Positions 36,897 through 47,537 of a DNA stretch of 64,000 nt are shown in pieces; the first letter of the stretch is position 1; each line of letters begins with the position of its first letter. Source of the DNA: Mactra quadrangularis (lineage: Eukaryota; Mollusca; Bivalvia; Venerida; Mactridae); contig CM046311.1 in NCBI GenBank assembly GCA_025267735.1, forward strand, positions 28,749,399 through 28,813,398, read 5' to 3'. Under the pieces are notes generated by a model that was given only the letters and a program-made list of their open reading frames with translations, ran no database searches and was not told where the DNA came from. A program made the position numbers and the translations under genes.

Positions 36897-37155
36897 CGCA
36901 GGTTTGTTTGGATTTGTCATATCTATGTACGTGATTGTTGTCAGTATTTAAGTACAAAGACCTCAATGCACGAACTAGTCCCCTGTTTCACCGGAAAAAT
37001 TTGAAACTGTGTATGTGATAATATGAATAACAATATGACTCACTGAACTATGGACTCACAGTGGTCAAGTGGTGACAATCACCGGTACAAGAGTTCTTAA
37101 ATGAAAAATGTTAATATATGCACAAATACGCTTTATTAATATTAATCAACGAAAA

Positions 37156-37549
37156 CCAAGAAAAAAATTACCTATCTCATTCAACGGGCTCATGTGTTTT
37201 TATTTCTGGGTCGATTTTTAAAAACCTGGTCTTATTTATCAAAGAGATGGTTGATCTTTTTATTGCATATAGGCATATAGAAGCTTATTAATGAAAAGCC
37301 AATGAAGAACGTTATGCGACGTTGAACAGGAAAAATAAGTTGGTCGGAAACAATATTACCTAACGAATCACCGTCTACTTCCCGAACGTAACTCATAGAT
37401 TTGTTCATGGAACTCCAATAAAAATGAACTAAACATAGAGAAAATAACATTTAATGTCACTGGCCTCTCTCACAAGTTTCTTGAAAATCGACCCAGAAAT
37501 AAAAACACGCGAGCCCGTTGAATGAGATAGGTCATTTTTTCTTGGTTTC
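37156..37549. mobile_element. 394-bp MITE with ~60-bp inverted ends
   Basis: The left arm (AACCAAGAAAAAAATTACCT, then ATCTCATTCAACGGGCTCAT and TTTTTATTTCTGGGTCGATT) is mirrored at 37485-37549 with few mismatches. The space between holds only a 72-codon open frame with no recognisable motif. It has the layout of a non-autonomous DNA transposon; no clear target duplication was seen. Confidence 0.8.
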
Positions 37550-38715
37550 TGAGGGGACGAGTTACATACCTTTACTATAATATATATATATATGTGTGTG
37601 TATACAATATATTAAAGGGGGACTATTTTATGCCCTCGGCTTGTGAGTTCGATGAGTCTATGCAAAACTTGTCTATATCTTTTTTTTATTTACATATAGT
37701 AAGACTAGTAGTTAGATTACATAAGCGCTGACCCATCTATATATAGTCCTATAATATTAACATGTCACTCATACATAATGTCATGGTATAGTCCAACAGA
37801 ATTAACCTGAGCTTGAACTACCTAATTATAATAATTACACACTTCACTTACATTAAATAGTGAGTTTCCGTATGTGTGTATACGGTTATACACGTGTTTA
37901 TAACAACCGATGTGACTATAAATCAATTTATTAAAAGTGGCATGTTATTGTACTTTTAATTTTGGACACATTAGATTTTGGGGAAACAAGTATTATGGCA
38001 CAGTTTCAAAGTATTTTTTCTTATGAAAACAACATTAATTGTTCAGTACGTGTATTTTGCCGAACGCTTCCGATAAAGTGCGATTCACAAAGGAAGACCA
38101 AAATAGACTGTAAATACTGAGTTTAATATATTTTTGCATAAAGGTCAAGCTCAGGTTAATTCTGTTGGACTATAAAGACATAAAAAAATAACAATTGTAT
38201 GGCTGAATGTGCCACATAGCCAAGTTTTTGTGTTAATCATACATTGGTAAATAAAATGATAGGATAGTAAATTAAATAGTCAAATCTTGGTTTAAAAAGC
38301 GTGAAAATCGAGTAAAGTGCGACAGTCAAATTCGTAATACATATATAACGTTCGAAAACGAAAGCGACGATAAAACAAATTAAAATATAAGCGAGAAAAT
38401 TGTCTAATTATTACGTTCATAGATATTGATAATTGCTTAAGATTGTCATAATTCGTCCTATTAAGGAGGTTTTGAAAAGTTCCTTGGTGTATCGGTGAAT
38501 AAGGCGCGACAATTTAACGAAAACATTGCAAAAATTATATTAATAGCAAATTATTGGTAAGTTTGCTTTAAGAATAAATTTTCTCAACACATACATAGGC
38601 ATTTCAATAGTTTTTTTAAAATATGAAAATCATTTAACCAAATTGTGAACGAGTACATTTAAATCTTGATAACCTCAAGGTACGACAATGTCAGTGTAAA
38701 GGACCATGTCAAGTT
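37550..38715. other. Intergenic spacer 3' of the TRIM-like gene
   Basis: AT-rich, with a short TA then TG dinucleotide run at about 37578-37602. The first part of the gene's 3' untranslated region must lie just below 38716, but I could not place a polyadenylation signal with confidence. Confidence 0.4.
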
Positions 38716-41556
38716 CTACAAGCGTAATTTTCTTATAGTTCTTGATTCAGAATTTGATGTAGAACTTTTTGTCACAAATAACCATTTGTCATGTACAACT
38801 ATATGAACTGGATGTGCTGGAATGTCATTGTGTATTTCGCGCATGCGCAGTCCATGAGCAGAGTCCAACACAACTATTTTACTTTTTGCAGCAACAAGTA
38901 AACATTCTTCATATAACACAATAGATCTTGGCTTGCCTATTTTACTCTCCCATTCTTTGCGGTATCTTAAAGTTCTGTCCACTGATATACATGATATACG
39001 ATTTACATGGTGCTCACACGTGTAGATTCGAGTCTTGTCGCGAATCTCCATGGCAACGTATCTGACGTCACTAAAATACGGCTTTGACCGTTTTTTATCT
39101 GAAACCATTAATGGTTTAACTTCACAGTAGGGTTTTAAATGTTCAGTATATAGTAGTACTTGATCACGACAGCTTATTGCAAAGAAGCCATCAGCATAGG
39201 CTACTCCAAACACTTCCATCACTAAACTTATTCGGACATCTTGTTTAAACGACATTGTAGATTCTGACAGCTCAAATATAGTTAATGTTTTCTTTTTCTT
39301 AGAGCAGACGGCAACCAGCTCGTCTTTGATATAACAGCAAGATATTGGTTCCGGTACCGAACAGTCACTAACTAACGTACCAGAGGCATTATAATGTTGC
39401 ACAGAGTTATTCTCAAAGTCACAGACAAGAAGGTGTCCGGAGTCTGTTAAAGCAATGCCTGTTACTGTACTGTGATGGTTACCGGTCTGTCCGGGGATGT
39501 CATTGATATCAGGAAGTTTGAATAACCTACATTGGTCTGATCTCTTTTCTTTTACAACACACGGTTTAGAAGGACTCGATATTGAATCTACGCTCATCAT
39601 GGAGCCTTCTCTAACATGTTGGTGGATTGGCGAGTGTTTGTCATCATTGGAACATTCACATAACTTCATATTTTGAAGATGTTTATCTAAGCCATCACAA
39701 GACTTGACACTTAAACTATCAGAAGACATTGTCGCACAGGGAGAATACCTTTTTCCAGTATTTCCTAAGTTTTGAAAGTTTCCTCCTGTCTGAAAATCCA
39801 ATACATCTAATCCATCGCTTCCATCATTGTCAGCGTCAACGGTCTGTTCTGAACTAGTTCTTATCAAGGGAGGTAAATCCAAATTTAAATTAGGTAAATC
39901 AGAATGCGATAAAGATTTAAGATTTTCATCAAAGTCATTAAAGACATCAGTGTGAACATTACGTGTAGGTATAAACTCCATTCTTTGTCTACCTCCAGTC
40001 GAAGATCTTTCTTGAAGTGAAAGTAGTGAACTATGCTTGGCTATCAAACCTGCTGTAGGCCAGCTCATGTTTATACCTGAATCTTTGTTGTTACTACTGG
40101 CTGAACTACTACTTCTAGTGACCCCGTTGTCTGACCACATGAATGTATGACTTTTAGGTGGTGTAAGAGCTGTGTGTTCAATCGTCGATTTCACATTAGA
40201 CATTGCTGACCTCAGGATTGGTGACTGGGACTTCAACCTCTCCACAGTTTTATGTTTTACCTTCCATGAGCTATCCAAACTCGTTGCGCTCTTGGCAATA
40301 TCGAGAGTAGAATCAGCCATAAATGAATTTGATAAACTTTTACCACATTCCTTGGTATCTATGGCAACAACTTCGTCTATTATTGGCTCGGGTGTCAGTG
40401 GTTCACATATTATAGTATGGTATATTGAGGAGTTTCGCCTGGTGGCACCACTTGTGTCATCTACGTCATTATCAAATGGCTTTGTTGTCGGCTTCCTCAT
40501 TTTTGATAATCTTCTTTTAGGCAGTTCTGGCATCGCTAGTTTAGGCCGGTCAGAGATGGAGTCGCCTTTCATGCTTTCACAGATTGGCTTTGAATCTGTT
40601 CTTCGGACAGAGGATTGTGGTCGCAAGTTGTTCATTTGCTTAAGTTCTTGATTGCTATTTGATAAGTTTAGAGATAATTTTGGTGGATGGCTGCATGGTA
40701 ATGGAGGTGGAAGAATCCCTTTAGCATTGACTTGGTCAATGACAACATAGCCATCATGCGGTAAGCAAACAGGAAGCCCATCTGAAGATAATGATTGGAT
40801 AAAATCAGCAGATCTATGCGAATACGTAGATCTATCATTCACGTCATCAAGATTATTGGTCTCTGAACCCAGCGTGGAATTTTCATCAGTTTTATCTTTA
40901 AATTGATTGTGACATAACTCACCAAGGGAGTGTAGATGTTTCTTTATATAGTCAACCTCATCTGACACTTTGAAAGTAAATAGGATATTCTTCTCACATC
41001 GGTTGGTTCCATTCATCTCCATGTCTTTTACATGAGTCATCATAGAGTTTACCTCAGCGATAGAGACTTCATCCCCATTGGTTAATCTATCAAATACTCC
41101 CTTACTTTCTTTTATAGTACCAACAAGAGCTTCAACTGCAACGTGATCATTTTGCACAACAAGTTTTTGTTCATCTATTACTGCTTTAACCATTTCTAAT
41201 GACTCGTTGTAAAGGTCTTCTATCTTATTAATTAAGTCATTCTTTAATTGTTCAATACCTGTGACAATTGTTTCTTCTGACTTATCAATATTGTCTATAC
41301 AGGTGTTAGTCTTTTCACTAAGTTGATCAACGGTGTCAGTTAAGTAATCACAATAACTCAACATATTCGGAATCACTCTCTCACATTCCTCTATCGATGT
41401 TTTAATATCCTTTACATGTTTTTCAGCTACACAAGCGGCGTGTTCATCTAGAACGCATTTTAAGCACAGGGGCTTATTATGTTTACTGCAAAATGCAGTC
41501 ACGTTGTCGTCAACATGTTTTAAACATGTTGATGCTACGATTTTATATCTGGACAT
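38716..41556 (-). CDS. B-box / coiled-coil / NHL-like TRIM-related protein
   Basis: One uninterrupted 946-residue frame. Residues 11-47 form a B-box-type zinc finger (C11, H14, C23, H26, C31, C34, H39, H47). Residues about 50-215 are heptad-like and probably coiled coil. Residues about 225-675 are a long polar, Ser-rich linker with Pro/Lys patches. From about 680 to the end, repeated beta-strand-like segments (TGIALTDSGHLLVCDFENNSV, shown here only in part by GIALTDSGHLLVCDFENN) match the NHL/beta-propeller pattern. No RING precedes the B-box, so it is unlikely to be a complete RING ubiquitin ligase. In the TRIM family such proteins act as scaffolds, and RING-less B-box/NHL-like genes are strongly expanded in molluscs. 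The start is the first Met, directly before the zinc finger. A single exon of this size could mean a retroposed origin. Confidence 0.9.
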   Translation of the reverse strand: MSRYKIVASTCLKHVDDNVTAFCSKHNKPLCLKCVLDEHAACVAEKHVKDIKTSIEECERVIPNMLSYCDYLTDTVDQLSEKTNTCIDNIDKSEETIVTGIEQLKNDLINKIEDLYNESLEMVKAVIDEQKLVVQNDHVAVEALVGTIKESKGVFDRLTNGDEVSIAEVNSMMTHVKDMEMNGTNRCEKNILFTFKVSDEVDYIKKHLHSLGELCHNQFKDKTDENSTLGSETNNLDDVNDRSTYSHRSADFIQSLSSDGLPVCLPHDGYVVIDQVNAKGILPPPLPCSHPPKLSLNLSNSNQELKQMNNLRPQSSVRRTDSKPICESMKGDSISDRPKLAMPELPKRRLSKMRKPTTKPFDNDVDDTSGATRRNSSIYHTIICEPLTPEPIIDEVVAIDTKECGKSLSNSFMADSTLDIAKSATSLDSSWKVKHKTVERLKSQSPILRSAMSNVKSTIEHTALTPPKSHTFMWSDNGVTRSSSSASSNNKDSGINMSWPTAGLIAKHSSLLSLQERSSTGGRQRMEFIPTRNVHTDVFNDFDENLKSLSHSDLPNLNLDLPPLIRTSSEQTVDADNDGSDGLDVLDFQTGGNFQNLGNTGKRYSPCATMSSDSLSVKSCDGLDKHLQNMKLCECSNDDKHSPIHQHVREGSMMSVDSISSPSKPCVVKEKRSDQCRLFKLPDINDIPGQTGNHHSTVTGIALTDSGHLLVCDFENNSVQHYNASGTLVSDCSVPEPISCCYIKDELVAVCSKKKKTLTIFELSESTMSFKQDVRISLVMEVFGVAYADGFFAISCRDQVLLYTEHLKPYCEVKPLMVSDKKRSKPYFSDVRYVAMEIRDKTRIYTCEHHVNRISCISVDRTLRYRKEWESKIGKPRSIVLYEECLLVAAKSKIVVLDSAHGLRMREIHNDIPAHPVHIVVHDKWLFVTKSSTSNSESRTIRKLRL

Positions 41557-42812
41557 TTTTACACAAGAAAACGACGCTTTTATTCATTTATTCCTTATTA
41601 TCAGCGCACACTCTTCTCTGTTAACTCATATAGCTCCTGATTTCATCCAGACAGGAAAATCACGAACTTATACATTTCCTTACTCGCACTTTACAGTCGA
41701 AGTATTTATAGTCATGTTCACATAAGTTATATACACACTTTTTGTCAATAGAGTAGCCAAAAGAAACACATTTTCTTGATTTATATACTTCCAATATAAA
41801 ATCATTATGGTTTAAATTTGAAAAATCTGTCAGAATTTCCTTGGTTTGAAACTACACAAAGAATATGTCAAAAATTCCTTAACAAAAAACTTATATTTTT
41901 CTCAGTTTCACGTTTTAATCTTCCTCTTCGTTTTTTGATATTCATATTATAATAATATGATATTGCCTAATTTTACTGTTTAACTTTCGGGTGTACTTCA
42001 CCAATAGTAATCATACAATGAATACCAATTATATTCGGATATAATTTATATTTTGTATTTTTTAATAAGATCCTTGTATCGTAACAAGATACACGCGAGT
42101 ATTAACTTCCTTAAACATTCGTTGAAAATATAACCAAAAAAGATGTAGAGTAAACACCGTGAAGGATTCGACCTAAATTAATGTAATACTACACCTACAC
42201 TTTCCTCCAAAAGTTCCTGGACACAATCATATTTTAAGTAAACCAATCACTGACTGAAGTATGCCCCATAGTAAATGGTTAATACCTAAATCAACAGCCT
42301 AAGGCTTTCGAGGAACGGCGAGTGTGTTGATTAGCCGCCATGTTATAACATATGCAATTTGTTGCTTCGACGTTAAACACAACTAAAAAAGTGAATCAAT
42401 TCTATTTAGCCATGGAAACAAGAAACTAACAGTCGTTAATTCTAAAATCAGCATTAATCAGTTCATAGTTTATCGACATACGATTCAGACTATGTTACAT
42501 GTATAAGCTTTACTTACATGCATAGCAAAATTATTGTCGATATGCATGATCAGTTTTGCTCAAAATTTCATTTGTCCGGAAATGTTTGGAAGGGAACTGT
42601 ATATTTTAAACAGTGGTATTCTACATGCCACTGTGGCAATACCATGTGACTATGACATCACAAATGCTAAAAATACAGAAAAATCAGCATCGACTCAATT
42701 TTAAAGAGCTATAAGTCTAATAATTATTGTCTGATTTCAATACACAAGGTGATACTTACACGAGGCTACGTAAACTACGTATATAAATTGCTGCACATCA
42801 CATCTCCAACGC
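41557..42812. other. 5' flank of the TRIM-like gene
   Basis: AT-rich DNA upstream of the minus-strand gene. I could not identify a core promoter. A segment near 42340-42385 (TTGTTGCTTCGACGTTAAAC) resembles a SINE tail but lacks a body. Confidence 0.4.
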
Positions 42813-43135
42813 CAGTAGCGTGTTCTATTACCCTAAACGTTCCAAAACGTTCCGTAACGATACATTCGGAACTTCTCGGCCATTTGCTGCGAATAATCTA
42901 ATCTAATAAACAAATATACGACCGTTAAGGCAATGAGTGATGTTTCAAAATTTACGGACTAAAAACGAAACATCACTCATTGCTTAAACGATCGTATATT
43001 TGTTTACTTCAACACCGGTAGTTTCAAAATAGCGTCTAAATATGTCCGAGATTATACGCAGCGAATGGCCGAGGAGTTCCGAATGTATCGTTACGGAACG
43101 TTTTGGAACGTTTAGGGTAATTGAACACGCTACTG
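42813..43135. mobile_element. Foldback MITE, copy 1
   Basis: A nearly complete 323-bp palindrome. It starts CAGTAGCGTGTTCTATTACC and ends GGTAATTGAACACGCTACTG, and the arms continue to a loop of about 20 bases near 42950-42970 (AAAATTTACGGACTAAAAAC). The second copy at 44960-45272 has the same ends and loop, and a diverged relative is at 31443-31829. The opposing open frames inside it (43042-43227 and 42984-43238) are by-products of the palindrome. No convincing target duplication was found. Confidence 0.88.
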
Positions 43136-43244
43136 TTTTATACTTTTTCCTAACACCCTGGAAACTATTTCTTATCAATGTGCTACAGTCACATGTTGTC
43201 GTCTTTTTTCGAGTAGAAAAATCGTAGGCAGGTTTCAAATTTCA

Positions 43245-43334
43245 GAATAAACGGCTTCGGCGCTTATGCAAATTAGATATCATCAAAATGACATTTATTT
43301 TTCGATGAAAAGCAGTTTCTATGATTTCAATCCT
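43245..43334 (+). repeat. Short hairpin repeat, copy 2
   Basis: Shares the ATGACATTTATTTTTCGATG core with 5050-5135 and ends GTTTCTATGATTTCAATCC, the inverse of that copy's left end. Confidence 0.5.
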
Positions 43335-43867
43335 AAATTATAACTTATACATAAACATGTAGAAAGAATTTTATATCATACTTATTAATATTTCTTTTTC
43401 AGTATTAAACTTCTGTGAAAGTGCATTTTAATCCTTTGTAGACTTTACTTGTCCATGAACAAGTGGGGAAAAACACTGAAGTTTAATATTTTATAGTAAG
43501 TCATGCATGTGTTTGTAAATAAAACGTATGTTCTGTTCTTACGTTGTAAACGATGGACTATACTTCTTTAACAATAACTTTATGTATATTTTTGTTATTT
43601 TGTAAACAACTGAGGTGAAACTAAATTTTACTTCCTTAGCATGTTATAAGGAAAATATATTTACTATTGTAGATAAGTAAAAACTATTATTTTGTAGCTG
43701 TACACCTGTACGTCATTGTTAAATGTTTTTATTCGTTTGTAGGATGTTTCTTTATTCCTGTGTCCTAAATGATTACAACCGCTATGAGAGGACATTTATA
43801 GCAAACTAACTATTTGAATATAGGATGTGTTATATCACATCGAATTCACTTTACTCATTGTATAGTC
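43335..43867. other. Intergenic, nothing recognised
   Basis: AT-rich spacer. No gene or repeat recognised. Confidence 0.4.
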
Positions 43868-43998
43868 CGTTTTTTCTAAACTGTCAAAGTTTGAATAATT
43901 TCAGGGTGAATGATTACACACTATCTCAATACCACGAGTGTAAGACAAAGAGCACGAAGTCACCGTGAAATTATTCATGTTTTGACAGTTGAGAAATA
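43868..43998 (-). mobile_element. Small MITE-like foldback, copy 2
   Basis: Inverted copy of the element at 7313-7447. Ends TTTTTTCTAAACTGTCAAA and TTTTGACAGTTGAGAAA surround the shared internal parts (TTTCAGGGTGAATGATTACA, ACGAGTGTAAGACAAAGAGC and GTCACCGTGAAATTATTCAT). Confidence 0.7.
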
Positions 43999-44003
43999 AC
44001 AAA

Positions 44004-44474
44004 CGATTCAACATAAAATCAAGCCAACAGTTCAACATAAATCAAGCCAACAGTTCAACATAAAATCAAGCCAACAGTTCAACATAAAATCATGCCAACA
44101 GTTCAACATAAAATCAAACCAACTGTTCAACATAAAATCATGCCAACAGTTCAACATAAAATCAAACCAACTGTTCAACATAAAATCATGTTAACTGTTC
44201 AACATAAAATCATGCCAATTGTTCAACATAAAATCAAACCAACTGTTCAACATAAAATCATGCCAACAGTTCAACATAAAATCATGCCAACAGTTCAACA
44301 TAAAATCAAGCCAACAGTTCAACATAAAATTATGCCAACAGTTCAACATAAAATTATGCCAACAGTTCAACATAAAATCATGCCAATTGTTCAACATAAA
44401 ATCAAGCCAACAGTTCAACATAAAATCATGCCAACAGTTCAACATAAAATCATGCCAACAGTTCAACATAAAAT
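44004..44474 (+). repeat. 24-bp minisatellite
   Basis: About 19 tandem copies of a 24-bp unit containing CAGTTCAACATAAAATCA, with AAGCC, AAACC, ATGCC or ATGTT following. It abuts the small MITE at 43868-43998. Because 24 is divisible by three it is open in several frames on both strands (for example repeats of PTVQHKIM). These are not genes. Confidence 0.95.
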
Positions 44475-44959
44475 TCATTACATTAACACTTTTTACATGG
44501 ACTCTATCTTTATACGGTCCATGCTTTTAATATTACGTATATTGAATCATATGAAGGTATCCGATCATCTAACAACTTGATTATAAACTGCTCAAATGCA
44601 GCCCTAAATTTAATTCATGTGACTCATGAATAAAGATTACTTTGGTCTCTATTTACTTATAAGCGGTACAACAAACCATGAATGTCAGTTTTGATCATAC
44701 ACCGCATTTATGCAAAATTATGAAACATGACACCTTCCATGCTAATGAATGGTCGATACACAATATGTTTATCAATGAAGATTATTTTGTGAATTCCATA
44801 TTGTATGTTACATTCTATATTCAAATAGTATTGTGTTTTATGTAGATAATATACACATTTATATATCTCGTCCATGTTTAGACAATGTTTGACATTTTTG
44901 TACGTTTTTGTGTGTTAGTTATGTACAGAGGAAAGCTTATCTTACAACATTAAAGCTTC
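44475..44959. other. Intergenic, nothing recognised
   Basis: AT-rich spacer between the 24-bp array and the second foldback MITE. Confidence 0.4.
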
Positions 44960-45272
44960 CAGTAGCGTGTTCAGTTACCGCAAACGTTACAGAACGTTAC
45001 ATAACGATACATTCGGAACTCCTCGGCCATTTGCTGCGAATATTCTAATCTAATTCACAAATATGCGATCGTTAAGGCAATGAGTGATGTTTCAAAATTT
45101 ACGAACTAAAAACGAAACAGCACTCAATGCCTACACGATCATATATTTGTTTACTTCAACACCGGTAGTTTCAAAATATCGTCTAAATATGTCCAAGATT
45201 ATTCGCAGCGAATGCCCGAGAAGTTCCGAATGTATCGTTATGTAACGTTCGCGGTAACTGAACACGCTACTG
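44960..45272. mobile_element. Foldback MITE, copy 2
   Basis: Same family as 42813-43135: starts CAGTAGCGTGTTCAGTTACC, ends GGTAACTGAACACGCTACTG, and is palindromic throughout with the same loop (AAAATTTACGAACTAAAAAC). The two copies lie about 2.1 kb apart and differ at scattered positions, so they are separate insertions or an old duplication. Confidence 0.88.
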
Positions 45273-47537
45273 GTTACAATACATTGTTATTTAGCCAATA
45301 TTGATGACTTATTATGATATTTATGGGGACAATTTTGGTGCGTAGCCAAAGTAGTCGTTTATAGCTATGCCAATTTGATTTTTTACCTGTTTTGACAACT
45401 TCATTATTGTGCTTTTCTGGACTACTTTACTGACCATTATTCTCTTATTTAAACATCTTCATATCTTATCGTACGAGAATGACCCATGCACAATGAGTTA
45501 ACAATATCCTTTAATTGTGGCAAACTAGATTGCATTGTATAATTTTCAATGAATTTCCGAACCCCAAGTTATTCTATAGAAAGCTAATTTTAAATCTTGA
45601 TTGACTGACATTATCATTTTATCATACGGTTAACTGTGTACATCACAAGGACGTATGTTTACAAAATTTCTTCTTGACCAATAGAATGTGAGGCCATTTA
45701 AGAAGTATACATGAATTTTGAATTCATTCGGCGAAATCCATGATTTCTAACTTCTTATTAAGGTATATAATCTACCGACGCACATGATAATAAAACATTG
45801 ATGAAAGCAGGGATATAAAATTCCAGATGAAAGGGAGGTAAATCTTGATAAAATATTTGATAGTACGAGACGAGTTGTCGTAGTTACAGTTTATACGCTA
45901 AATGAGGTATTGATTTTGGTTTTAGAATACGTTCAGTAAAATCTCCGTTTAACAGTTTATTTTACACTCAGCATATTATGATACATGTGAATAAAGATAC
46001 AGTAGACAAAAAGCACATATAGATGATATAAACATGATACCAGGCTAGGTAGATATGTTACATGTTAGAGTCATACATTACGCATTCAGCGCAATCACAA
46101 ATGAGACCTTGATGTAATTGATAGCTTGCTCAACTTAAAATCTGACAATCAAGATTCGATTTCCGTCCGCTTCAAGTCATCACGTACCATAAATAATCAA
46201 TGATAAATTACCGATGATTGTATCTTCTATAGTAAGAAATTGATGGTTCAATGTGGAACAGAAAGAAAATTTAAGAACAGTGTCGAAACTATTGAGTGAG
46301 TTTATCGTCATGTATAGTTTTATAAAGGTAATTAAAACTGATGTACTATAAAAAAACATAGAAATAATTGAAAAAAATAGTTTAAAATGCTAATAATCTA
46401 AACTTTTTAATGTCCAACAAAAATATTCAAGAAAGCGAACTTGAGCTTTCGTCCATGTACATTAGACGTCATGATGGTACATGGAGGAAAGCCTTCTTAA
46501 ATAAAATAGTTTGTATTGGATATTTAAAAGTTAACAATACCACACAGTAATGATGGGACATCGGCTGGAAATTATAATCGATCATTAGTTGGAATCGGTT
46601 ACTGCTGTTGGTGCAATTCTTCGGATTATAGTTGGTTCCTGATAAGTTTGCTTTTGCAGACACGTTTCACTGATAATTCTTATCAACGTTATGTATTTTG
46701 GACTAGGAAAATGAAATAGAGCATTGTGTAGTTCATAGCCATTTTTTGCTCTGTACCTACTTTAGAAAGATATTATGTACACATTTTGATCCTTAACCAC
46801 CCTTAACCCACAAACCCGAAACCTGGGACTAGTAAAAAGTGATTTGGAATTTACTTATATAGTCGGGCTAGTTTATTTAGTTTAATTTTACTCTCTGCTA
46901 CATCAAATTTAATCAACAGCATTTTTTTCTCTTTTTAACCAATAGAAGTGAGGGTTTTCGCCTACTATCCAGTTTGTCATTAGTGTGTGTACCATTTGGA
47001 TAAGGCCTAATTAAAAAAAAGTGTGACATTTTGTAAAAAAATAAAGTTCGTTTTTTATTAAAAATCTTGCTTTTGTTTTGTGAGGCAGACTTTGTAGTTT
47101 AAAAAAAATGTAATGGTTTTATAGACTACATGTCGTTCTCTTAGAAAAAAATTCAATGAAATGTGAGAGTATCATTACATAGTAAAATTTTATATTTTTT
47201 TTATAATAAGGCCCATTCATAACTAAAGTGAAAATACAGTCCAGTTTGGAGTTCTAAAAATTAAGTTGAGGCATTACCAACGTGTTGGAATGCTTTTTAC
47301 ATCTATTGCCAAAACTTTCTCGAAGAAATAAGAAATTATTTAAATGAACCCCCTCTAAATTACAATTGGTGACAAAAAAGATTTCTATTTTGGAAGGATT
47401 GATACTTAGAACTTAAAACAACAGCTTGATGTTAGCTTCTACATGTGCTTGAAACACTAGAAAAAATAATTTACTTCTGTGTATATTTATGACTTTAAGA
47501 ATTCACTTCAACCATTTAGGTCTGGGGTTTTAGTTTA
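45273..47537. other. Intergenic, nothing recognised
   Basis: AT-rich DNA with a 64-codon minus-strand open frame at 46469-46663 of no recognisable type. No tandem array or clear inverted repeat. Confidence 0.4.

Noticed and set aside
40172..40651. 159-codon plus-strand open frame
   Set aside because: Lies antisense inside the TRIM-like gene; it shows no domain, and the opposite strand clearly codes.
44092..44580. 162-codon open frame of PTVQHKIM-type repeats, also open on the minus strand
   Set aside because: Produced by a 24-bp tandem array whose length is a multiple of three; all frames stay open, which is typical of minisatellites.
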